DNA of 39,392 nt from an uncultured bacterium. GTDB taxonomy: Bacteria; Bacillota_I; Bacilli_A; RFN20; CAG-826. Positions 1-6,306 of the stretch are shown here, piece by piece; the first letter of the stretch is position 1, and every line of letters begins with the position of its first letter. The notes under the pieces are model-generated. The model was not told the DNA's origin, made no database searches, and worked only from the letters and a program-made list of their open reading frames with translations. The stretch lies in the NCBI GenBank assembly GCA_949297445.1, contig CASFSS010000012.1:1-39392 (forward strand). Reading direction: 5' to 3'. Position numbers and translations under genes: made by a program.

Positions 1-65
1 TCTTTGAGTATCTTATTCTTTAATTCAGATGGATATTTCTTAAACTTTTGTCCTTTACTTGCCAT
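1..65 (-). CDS. IS3-family-like transposase OrfA, N-terminal 21 codons (partial)
   Basis: ATG at 65-63 is preceded by AGGAGG 8 bases upstream and reads MASKGQKFKKYPSELKN and onward to the window edge. A short basic N-terminus leading into a predicted helix-turn-helix is usual for OrfA of IS3-type elements, which binds the terminal repeats. Only the first 21 codons are present, so domain content cannot be confirmed. It is identical to the copy at the right edge. Confidence 0.65.
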   Translation of the reverse strand, partial: MASKGQKFKKYPSELKNKILK

Positions 66-73
66 AAAGAAAA

Positions 74-101
74 CCTCCTACCGTAAGTATACGATAGAAG
101 G
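74..101 (-). promoter_or_regulatory. Leader hairpin that sequesters the transposase ribosome-binding site
   Basis: The leader of the insertion sequence folds into a 12-bp stem (two G-U pairs) with a TACT loop. Its 3' arm contains the AGGAGG of OrfA, so ribosome access would be blocked when the stem forms. Mirror image of 39292-39319. Confidence 0.6.
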
Positions 102-172
102 CTTTTTCTTTTCCTGTGAACTAAATTGGGTTCAGTTCATTGCGAGGTGCTTTATTCTATAAAAGTAGCAAA

Positions 173-3100
173 TTATAAGCCAAACTTTTTAATTCGTTCG
201 TAGCGATCTTTAGCTCGTTGCTCAGACTTAGTCAATAACTCTTCCGCGTGTTCAGGATTGACAATTGGCAATTGTGAGAAACGCGTTTCGCCCATGACAA
301 ATTCTCTAAATTTGGTGAAGTCCGGCTCTTTCATATCGAGTTCTAGACCCGGCAAACCTTGAGCGACTTTGCGAGGATCATATCTAAAGATGGGGAAATA
401 ACCAGCTTCAACAGCTTTCTTTTCGACCTTCATCGTGTTAGATAAGCCACCCTTAATACCGTGATTAGCGCAAGGTGCATAGCAAATTATTAATGATGGT
501 CCATCGTAACTTTCTGCTTCTTTTAAGGCTTGAATGGCTTTCATTGGGTTAGCACCCATCGAAATTTGGGCCACATACACGTGGCCATACGCCATAGCCA
601 TAAGGGCTAGATTCTTTTTCGCACCGGTCTTACCGGAAGCGGTAAATTTGGCGATTGAACCAGTTTGGGACGATTTAGAAGATTGACCACCGGTATTTGA
701 ATATACTTCTGTATCTAAAACCAAGACGTTGACATCGTCTTCATTGGCTAAAACGTGATCAAGACCACCATAGCCAATATCATAAGACCAACCATCACCA
801 CCGATAATCCAAACTGACTTATCGAGCAAATCGCGTTCAAAATTGAGCACTTCTTTAATCGCTACATTTTTACTCGCTTTAACTTGTTCGACTAAGGTAG
901 GAATGATTTTTCTTGCCGCGTCTTTGTTTTTAATATTATTTAAATATTCGTCGATGGTTGCCTTTAAATCTTGTTCGACGTCATCGCTATTTTTAGCGGC
1001 GGTTAAAATGCGAACAATTTGCGCCAATTTGTAATTAGTAGCAATGCGCATACCATAACCAAACTCGGCGTTATCTTCGAATAAGGAGTTGGCCCAGGCT
1101 ACACCTTGACCATTTTTATCGGTGCAAAATGGAGTCAATGGTGTTGAGCCACTATAGATTGAAGAGCAGCCGGTAGCGTTAGCGACCAACATATCTTTAC
1201 CAAATAATTGTGACACCAAGCGATAGTATGGCGTTTCACCGCATCCGGCACAAGCACCGCTAACTTCCATATATGGCATCAAAAAACCGACACCTTTAAC
1301 GGTATTAGTAGGCACTAAACCACTCTTATATTCAGTGTGCTTATATAAATATTCGGCAGCTTCCTCTTGCACAAATTGCTCTTTGGCCTCTTTCATGACC
1401 AAAGCGTGTTTACCCATCTTGTTAGCCATACATTCAGTCACACATAGGGCACAACCAACACAGTTTTGAGGCGAGACTTGAATGCGGAATTTGTAAGGCT
1501 TTAATGCTGGACCGCCTACCGCTGGTAGCACATCATTTTTAATGATGTCGGGCGCTTTAGCGTACTCTTCTTCGCTAATTAGGAAAGGACGAATCGTCGC
1601 ATGGGGGCAAACGAAAGCGCATTGATTGCATTGAATACAATCATCTTTATTCCAAACAGGCACCATGTCCGCGATGGAACGCTTTTCTTTGAAGGTAATA
1701 TTGTTTTCCATCGTGCCATCAAGTAGCTCAAATTCTTTAAATTTGGACACCGGAATCGTATCGCCATCAAGGCTACCGACCAAAGCGACATATGTGTCAA
1801 AATATTCATCACCGGTCGTTTCTCTTACACGATGAGATGGCAATTCGACCCATTTTGGATCAACTTTAATTTCTCGAAGACCTTCGGCACCGGCATCGAT
1901 GGCTTTATAGTTTAATTCAACGACATCTTGGCCTTTCTTTGCGTATGTTTTCGCCGCAAGTTTCTTCATCCATTCTTGAGCATCTTTATAAGGCATAATG
2001 CCTTGATTTAGATAGAAGAAAGAGGCTTGCAAAGTTGTGTTGGTATGACGACCCATGCCAATTTCATGAGCAATCTTATTGGCGTCAATAACATAAAATT
2101 TGGCTTTTTTGCTGGCTAATTGATGTTTGACCCGATTTGGCAAAGAGCGAATTAATGTCGCATCGTCCATATCGGTGTTAAGCAAGAACGTTCCACCTTC
2201 TTTAAGATTTTTAATCATGTCAAACTTAAATAGGTAAGTATCTAATGAACAAGAAATAAAGTCGGCATTTTCGACATAATAAGTCGAATGAATGGGCGAT
2301 TTGCCAAAACGCAAGTGCGAACGTGTAACACCACCGGCTTTGCGCGAATCGTAAGCAAAATAAGCTTGGGCATATTGATGGGTCGCATCACCGATGATTT
2401 TAATGGAAGATTTATTGGCTGAAACGGTACCATCACTACCTAAACCGTAGAATAAACAAGATGTATAATCACCTTTAATGTGGAACGATTCATCAACTTT
2501 AATTGATAAATGTGTCACGTCATCATCGATACCGACGGTGAAATTATGATGAGGATTAGCATTTAAGAAATCGAAAACCGACTTGATGTGTTTTGGCTGA
2601 GTATCTTTGCTAGATAAGCCATAACGTCCACCATAAACATCAACATGACGATTCATTTGTTTTAAAGCCGCCACAACATCTTCATAAAGAGGCTCGCCGC
2701 TAGCACCAATTTCCTTCGTGCGGTCTAAAACGGCAATCTTTTTAACTGTGGCAGGAATTTTATCAACTAAGTGTTGGGCAGAAAATGGACGGTAAAGATG
2801 AACTTTAACTAAACCGACTTTTTCACCACGATTAATTAATTCATCCACCACTTCAATGGTCGTCTCGGTTACCGAACCCATGGCGATGATAATGCGGTCG
2901 GCATCTTTAGCGCCATAATAGGTAAACGGAGCATATTCGCGACCAGTCAATTCACTGGCAATTTTTAAATATTTTTCGGCAACATGAAGGACTTTTTCAT
3001 AATGTTCATTTTGTGCCTCTCGACCTTGGAAATAAATATCGTCGTTTTCTGCTCCACCGCGAGTCACAGCGTGAGTGTGCGGATTTAAAGCGCGACGGCG

Positions 3101-3715
3101 GAATTCTTCCACCTTGTCTAATGGCAACAATTTGCGATATTCTTCAGCGTCGACAAACTCGACGTTTTGAATTTCGTGCGAAGTGCGGAAACCATCGAAA
3201 AAATGAAGCATTGGACTCATTGAATCAATGGCAATTAGATGAGCGATTGGGGCTAAATCGGCAATTTCTTGCACCGAATGTGAGCAAAGCATCGTGATGC
3301 CGGTTTGGCGCACCGCATAAATGTCTTGATGATCGCCAAAAATCGATAAAGAACGAGTAGCTAACGAACGAGCGGAAACATGCAAAACAGCTGGCAAAAG
3401 CTCGCCCACCCATTTATAAATGTTTGGAATCATTAATAACAAGCCTTGTGAAGCAGTATATGTAGTTGCGTATGCTCCGGCTTGCAAGGCACCGTGGACA
3501 GTACCGCTTGCACCAGCCTCCGATTGCATCTCAACAACTTTTACAGGCTGATTGAAAAAATTCTTTTGTCCTTTTGATGCGTAAACATCAACTAATTCGG
3601 CCATAGGAGAAGAAGGGGTAATTGGATAAATACCGGCTACTTCTGTGAAATAGTAACTACCCATTGCAGCGGCAGTATTGCCATCGACGGATAGAAATGT
3701 TTTTTTAACTTCCAT
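173..3715 (-). CDS. nifJ: Pyruvate:ferredoxin (flavodoxin) oxidoreductase
   Basis: Cytoplasmic enzyme converting pyruvate and CoA to acetyl-CoA, CO2 and reduced ferredoxin or flavodoxin, a hallmark of anaerobic fermentation. The single chain of 1180 residues matches the homodimeric bacterial type (about 1170-1200). Visible in order: the N-terminal pyrimidine domain with YPITPSSPMAE; two 4Fe-4S motifs, CIQCNQCAFVCP (about residue 693) and CVGCALCVTEC (about 750); CAGCGETPYYRL (about 822) and the thiamine-diphosphate motif GDGWSYDIGYGG (about 975). The first in-frame ATG (3739) lies upstream of the predicted transcription start. The ATG at 3715, with AAAGGAG eight bases before it, is preferred. 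It appears monocistronic with a strong promoter over which a palindrome lies. The insertion sequence begins about 30 bases after its stop and no terminator is visible between them. Confidence 0.97.
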   Translation of the reverse strand: MEVKKTFLSVDGNTAAAMGSYYFTEVAGIYPITPSSPMAELVDVYASKGQKNFFNQPVKVVEMQSEAGASGTVHGALQAGAYATTYTASQGLLLMIPNIYKWVGELLPAVLHVSARSLATRSLSIFGDHQDIYAVRQTGITMLCSHSVQEIADLAPIAHLIAIDSMSPMLHFFDGFRTSHEIQNVEFVDAEEYRKLLPLDKVEEFRRRALNPHTHAVTRGGAENDDIYFQGREAQNEHYEKVLHVAEKYLKIASELTGREYAPFTYYGAKDADRIIIAMGSVTETTIEVVDELINRGEKVGLVKVHLYRPFSAQHLVDKIPATVKKIAVLDRTKEIGASGEPLYEDVVAALKQMNRHVDVYGGRYGLSSKDTQPKHIKSVFDFLNANPHHNFTVGIDDDVTHLSIKVDESFHIKGDYTSCLFYGLGSDGTVSANKSSIKIIGDATHQYAQAYFAYDSRKAGGVTRSHLRFGKSPIHSTYYVENADFISCSLDTYLFKFDMIKNLKEGGTFLLNTDMDDATLIRSLPNRVKHQLASKKAKFYVIDANKIAHEIGMGRHTNTTLQASFFYLNQGIMPYKDAQEWMKKLAAKTYAKKGQDVVELNYKAIDAGAEGLREIKVDPKWVELPSHRVRETTGDEYFDTYVALVGSLDGDTIPVSKFKEFELLDGTMENNITFKEKRSIADMVPVWNKDDCIQCNQCAFVCPHATIRPFLISEEEYAKAPDIIKNDVLPAVGGPALKPYKFRIQVSPQNCVGCALCVTECMANKMGKHALVMKEAKEQFVQEEAAEYLYKHTEYKSGLVPTNTVKGVGFLMPYMEVSGACAGCGETPYYRLVSQLFGKDMLVANATGCSSIYSGSTPLTPFCTDKNGQGVAWANSLFEDNAEFGYGMRIATNYKLAQIVRILTAAKNSDDVEQDLKATIDEYLNNIKNKDAARKIIPTLVEQVKASKNVAIKEVLNFERDLLDKSVWIIGGDGWSYDIGYGGLDHVLANEDDVNVLVLDTEVYSNTGGQSSKSSQTGSIAKFTASGKTGAKKNLALMAMAYGHVYVAQISMGANPMKAIQALKEAESYDGPSLIICYAPCANHGIKGGLSNTMKVEKKAVEAGYFPIFRYDPRKVAQGLPGLELDMKEPDFTKFREFVMGETRFSQLPIVNPEHAEELLTKSEQRAKDRYERIKKFGL

Positions 3716-3741
3716 TAATAAAACTCCTTTTAACGCCATTT

Positions 3742-3770
3742 ATTATAATTTTAGAGAAGTTAGATATCAA
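3742..3770 (-). promoter_or_regulatory. PFOR promoter
   Basis: TTGATA (3770-3765), a 17-base spacer and TATAAT (3747-3742) form a near-consensus sigma-A promoter. The start of transcription would be near 3735, which rules out the ATG at 3739 and supports the start at 3715. Confidence 0.75.
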
Positions 3771-3777
3771 TATCTAA
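3760..3777. promoter_or_regulatory. 18-bp palindrome over the PFOR -35 box, candidate operator
   Basis: TTAGATATTGATATCTAA (minus strand) is an inverted repeat with perfect 8-base arms and a 2-base centre, and the -35 hexamer lies inside it. The position is ideal for repression. Its overall size and TT...AA ends resemble Rex operators, but the inner bases differ from the usual Rex consensus. Confidence 0.6.
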
Positions 3778-3814
3778 CAAATGAATTTGACCATTTTTTC
3801 AATTAGCCACAAAA

Positions 3815-3835
3815 GAAAAAAACGCCATAAGGCGC
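3815..3835 (-). terminator. Rho-independent terminator after the Rex-like gene
   Basis: CGCC-TTAT-GGCG hairpin (short 4-bp G/C stem) followed on the minus strand by eight T residues (3822-3815). It lies 22 bases after the stop of the 3857-4267 gene and just before the PFOR promoter. Confidence 0.65.
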
Positions 3836-3856
3836 AAAATAGATATGCGACAAAAA

Positions 3857-4267
3857 TTATTTTTTTCTTCTTGCTACTAGTTCGCTACCAATTATTTTTT
3901 TCAAAATGCGCAAATCGGTGTCACTCAAGACAATATTACGATCAACTAGTCCGCCTACCGTCATCTTTTTATAGACAAAATCGGCAACTGAATCGTATTC
4001 TAAAATCATCTTTTTCTTAATGGTTGTTTGATGTTCTTTTTTGTCTTTTGATGCTTCAATTTCGGAAAGATATTCCTCAATTACAGGCAATAAATCTTTA
4101 ACATTATAAGAAATATCCATGCGAATCAAAGGATCAAAAAAAGATAGTTCCTCGGCGATGATGTCCGGATAGCGGCCAAAAACATGCGAAAGCCTTTCGA
4201 TGGTTACATATTTATTTTTAATAGAAGAAATGGCTTTTTGATATTTTTTGGCCAAGGTTTTATTCAT
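3857..4267 (-). CDS. Rex-like winged-helix DNA-binding protein without an NAD(H)-binding domain
   Basis: A 136-residue basic, mostly helical protein. Residues about 20-60 (YVTIERLSHVFG ... EELSFFDP ... SYNVKDLL) line up without gaps, from memory, with the winged-helix half of the redox repressor Rex (VSSAELSDAV ... RDFSYFG ... GYNVDYLL in B. subtilis). The match includes the L-S, S-x-F and Y-N-V positions. The Rossmann NAD(H)-sensing and dimer-swap half of Rex (about 210 residues in all) is absent; instead there is a charged linker and a short helical C-terminus of unknown role. It sits directly upstream of PFOR, whose promoter carries a palindrome, so it may control PFOR; that is inference. 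No Shine-Dalgarno is present and an extended -10 box lies 6 bases before the ATG, so the mRNA is probably leaderless. An unrelated small winged-helix protein remains possible. Confidence 0.6.
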   Translation of the reverse strand: MNKTLAKKYQKAISSIKNKYVTIERLSHVFGRYPDIIAEELSFFDPLIRMDISYNVKDLLPVIEEYLSEIEASKDKKEHQTTIKKKMILEYDSVADFVYKKMTVGGLVDRNIVLSDTDLRILKKIIGSELVARRKK

Positions 4268-4273
4268 AGTTTG

Positions 4274-4282
4274 ATTATAACA
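4274..4282 (-). promoter_or_regulatory. Extended -10 promoter of the Rex-like gene
   Basis: TGTTATAAT (TGn plus consensus -10) followed by only six bases (CAAACT) before the ATG at 4267. The expected start of transcription is the A of the ATG itself. No good -35 box is seen at the right distance. Confidence 0.65.
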
Positions 4283-4299
4283 CGCTTAAAGACAAGAAT

Positions 4300-4319
4300 G
4301 CATTATTAATTGATAATGC
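4300..4319. promoter_or_regulatory. 20-bp near-palindrome upstream of the Rex-like gene
   Basis: GCATTATTAATTGATAATGC pairs at 18 of 20 positions (perfect 7-base arms). It overlaps the stop codon of the kinase gene and reaches the expected -35 region of the Rex-like gene promoter. It could be an autoregulatory operator; it shares only a TATCAAT core with the palindrome at PFOR. Confidence 0.4.
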
Positions 4320-4767
4320 GCAATTCATCGTAGGCTTCTAAAACTTCTCTCGAAGGCTCTTCGTAAGTTAAGGCAAGTTTTTCTATAATCTCAGGCGGGA
4401 CAATTCGCGCTACATCTCTATTCAAATTTTGACGCAAAATAACTTCCATTGGCTTTTTAAATTCCAATAAAATTTTTCTATCAAAGCCAGGAATAAAAGC
4501 ATATTTAAGACGAAATTCGTTTTTTAAATTCGTTGCATCAGCTATGACGGTCGAATCATCATATATATCTCTAAATTTGCTAATTAACTCATAAAAACGG
4601 GCCCACATTTTAATGTCCATTGAAAAGTTTTGATAATCGCCGGTCATAACTTTTCGTAGTTCGTCGCTAGAAACGATAAATGTGTGCGGATGCTGACTAG
4701 CATACTTTTTGGCGTAAGTTGATTTACCAACCCCTGGTAAGCCGCATAAAAGAATAAATGTTTTCAC
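4306..4767 (-). CDS. P-loop kinase of the AAA_33 / polynucleotide-kinase-like group
   Basis: A 153-residue soluble nucleotide-binding protein. Visible motifs are a Walker A GLPGVGKST (residues 9-17), SSDELR (33-38, the acidic residue where such kinases bind metal or acceptor), DATN (77-80) and a lid-type segment NRDVARIVPPEIIEKL (116-131). This is the plan of small polynucleotide-kinase-like or zeta-toxin-like phosphotransferases; the acceptor substrate cannot be told from sequence. The start is GTG at 4767. No Shine-Dalgarno is visible, and a TAAAAT six bases upstream hints at another leaderless mRNA, with a poor -35. It lies between tRNA-Lys and the Rex-like gene, 38 bases from the latter. 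No antitoxin-like partner is seen, which argues against a toxin. Confidence 0.75.
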   Translation of the reverse strand: MKTFILLCGLPGVGKSTYAKKYASQHPHTFIVSSDELRKVMTGDYQNFSMDIKMWARFYELISKFRDIYDDSTVIADATNLKNEFRLKYAFIPGFDRKILLEFKKPMEVILRQNLNRDVARIVPPEIIEKLALTYEEPSREVLEAYDELRIIN

Positions 4768-4814
4768 ATAACTATTTTAGCGAGAACAATATTTTTTTCA
4801 CTACTTTTTGTAAA

Positions 4815-4840
4815 TAAAAAAGAACCCGTAAACGGGCTCT
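4815..4840 (-). terminator. Terminator of tRNA-Lys
   Basis: GAGCCCG-TTTA-CGGGTTC hairpin (one G-T pair) followed by six T residues on the minus strand, 13 bases beyond the tRNA 3' end. Confidence 0.85.
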
Positions 4841-4852
4841 CTTGAAAATAAA

Positions 4853-4928
4853 TGGTACACCATACAGGAATCGAACCTGCGACCCACTGATTAAGAGTCA
4901 GTTGCTCTTCCAGCTGAGCTAATGGTGC
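4853..4928 (-). tRNA. tRNA-Lys (anticodon CTT)
   Basis: The 76 bases fold as a complete cloverleaf. The acceptor strands GCACCAT and ATGGTGT pair with one G-U at the end; there is a D-arm with AGCTCAGCTGG, an anticodon loop CTCTTAA reading AAG codons, a T-arm with GGTTCGATTCC and an encoded CCA. It has its own promoter and terminator and so is a single-gene unit. Confidence 0.97.
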
Positions 4929-4940
4929 GTATCGACATTT

Positions 4941-4969
4941 AATATAATACAACATTTATTTTCTAGCAA
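4941..4969 (-). promoter_or_regulatory. tRNA-Lys promoter
   Basis: TTGCTA (4969-4964), a 17-base spacer and TATATT (4946-4941), placing the transcript start about 6 bases before the mature tRNA 5' end. Confidence 0.7.
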
Positions 4970-4973
4970 CTAG

Positions 4974-5000
4974 AAAAAACCCCGAAACAGGTTCGGGGTT
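4974..5000 (-). terminator. Terminator of the nuclease/ABC importer operon
   Basis: A perfect 9-bp stem (AACCCCGAA with TTCGGGGTT, 5-base loop) followed by six T residues on the minus strand, 28 bases after the stop of the 5028-6272 gene. No comparable terminator is seen further up to 13270, which supports one long operon. Confidence 0.9.
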
Positions 5001-5027
5001 ATTTGAATGATGTTTAATTTTTAACTA

Positions 5028-6272
5028 TTAGGCAATATCATCGCTATTCCATGGCATAACTTGGTATTCACCAGAGGTGACGCCATTTTCTGGAACTTCC
5101 CAAGTATTTTCTCCAGAAGCCCAAGCAAGAGTTCCTTTAATAGTTAATGTTGTGCTGCCAGCTGTCGCTGCACCAATAACGCGCTTATATTGATCGCCAA
5201 TGGTGCCACCGCCTTTATTGCAGTGATAGTTATATGCGACTGTAACAGTAGCATTACCAACCTTCACATCGAACGTGCAACGCGCGCCAGGAGTAAATTC
5301 AGAAATTGTATTACCATTTTGGTCGCGCAAATTGCCCATATATGTACCGGTGAAGGTAACACGTCGATGGCAATTACCATCATATTGGGTCAAACCGGCA
5401 AACCAAGTGTCGGTTAAAGTAATGTAATCGGCTGGTTGAGCAACGGTAGCGTCTTCAACAACTTGAATCTTTTGTACATAAGATAATTGTGGCGAACCAT
5501 AATATCCAGCGGTTTCAGCAAATACTTCGACTAAGTTACCAACAACTAAAGCTGGATAATTGGTCGGCAATAAAGCTGTTCCGCTACCAGCATAAACGGT
5601 AATGTAGTGATCACCATCGGCAATTAAAGCAGTATTACCATCTGGCAAATAGCCAACAACATAGCCACGGGTTGAAACGTAATAGTAACTGGAGTCGTTA
5701 TTAGATTTACCAATAAACGCGTAACGACCGTCGCTACCTGTTTCATACAATTCGGCAATTGTATAAGCATCGTATTCCAAACTAGATGGTGTCATAATAC
5801 AAGTATAACTGGCTGCTTTTTTAAATTCTCCTAACGAAGCTTCGACATCAAAGACAACAGTAGCAGACTCACCTTCAATTGCATCGTAGTCAAAGGTGAT
5901 TAATTGGTGAGTAATTTCGCCGCCTTCTTCCGTGGCAGGGACATCTTGAATGCCGGCAATCAAAGTACCATACGCTTCTTCATCATAACTCCACGTTAAA
6001 GTGACCGTTTGACGCTCGCTACCGGATTCACCACGAACAGCAATAGATTTAGCAACTTTGACTTCGTCATTATTGGCACCATTTAAATTATTTGTGCCAT
6101 CAGCGGTTTGGACTAATGTGGTACCGCTGCCATTCAAAAAGCAAATGGCAGCAGAAGATAAGGCGTTATTGAGATAAGGAGTGGCAGCTGCTTCATCCAT
6201 GCCACCATCGCAAGCGACGAGCACCACACCCATTGCCAATGCCAAACCTAAACTAAGTAGTTTTGTTTTCAT
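5028..6272 (-). CDS. Lipoprotein with OB-fold-like segments, last gene of the nuclease/ABC operon
   Basis: A 414-residue exported lipoprotein: signal peptide with lipobox LVAC, Cys21, then an acidic Ser/Thr/Ala-rich stretch. The middle (about residues 170-275) is beta-rich, with a segment of the kind YAFIGKSNNDSSYYYVSTRG ... GNLVEVFAETAGYYGSPQL, reminiscent of the OB-fold nucleic-acid-binding modules found in YhcR-like extracellular nucleases. A second beta-rich region follows (about 280-390). No nuclease catalytic motif is visible. It starts 34 bases after the nuclease gene with an AAAGGA ribosome site and is followed by a strong terminator. A role in holding or presenting nucleic acid at the surface is inference; it is otherwise of unknown function. 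Confidence 0.6.
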   Translation of the reverse strand: MKTKLLSLGLALAMGVVLVACDGGMDEAAATPYLNNALSSAAICFLNGSGTTLVQTADGTNNLNGANNDEVKVAKSIAVRGESGSERQTVTLTWSYDEEAYGTLIAGIQDVPATEEGGEITHQLITFDYDAIEGESATVVFDVEASLGEFKKAASYTCIMTPSSLEYDAYTIAELYETGSDGRYAFIGKSNNDSSYYYVSTRGYVVGYLPDGNTALIADGDHYITVYAGSGTALLPTNYPALVVGNLVEVFAETAGYYGSPQLSYVQKIQVVEDATVAQPADYITLTDTWFAGLTQYDGNCHRRVTFTGTYMGNLRDQNGNTISEFTPGARCTFDVKVGNATVTVAYNYHCNKGGGTIGDQYKRVIGAATAGSTTLTIKGTLAWASGENTWEVPENGVTSGEYQVMPWNSDDIA

Positions 6273-6306
6273 AATTTTTTCCTTTCTTTATTTTTTATTT
6301 CTAACT

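Larger units (their letters stand above)
1..141 (-). mobile_element. 5' end of an IS3-family-like insertion sequence (left window edge)
   Basis: The first 141 bases are the exact reverse complement of the last 141 bases of the window. The element proper appears to begin at 139 (terminal TGAACTGAACCC read leftward) and runs off the edge at 1; the last two matching bases look like flanking sequence. It carries a terminal repeat, a leader hairpin and the first codons of a transposase OrfA. TGxACTGxACCC ends are typical of the IS150-like branch of IS3. Assignment to family is from the ends and the OrfA start only; the rest of the element is outside the window. Confidence 0.8.

Noticed and set aside
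4306-4767. Zeta-type toxin of a toxin-antitoxin pair
   Set aside because: The fold family is shared, but the protein is short, no antitoxin-like gene overlaps it, and the neighbour is a DNA-binding protein with its own promoter and a different likeness.
4764-4955. 63-codon open frame on the minus strand
   Set aside because: It overlaps the tRNA-Lys gene, its promoter and its terminator, and has no ribosome site.
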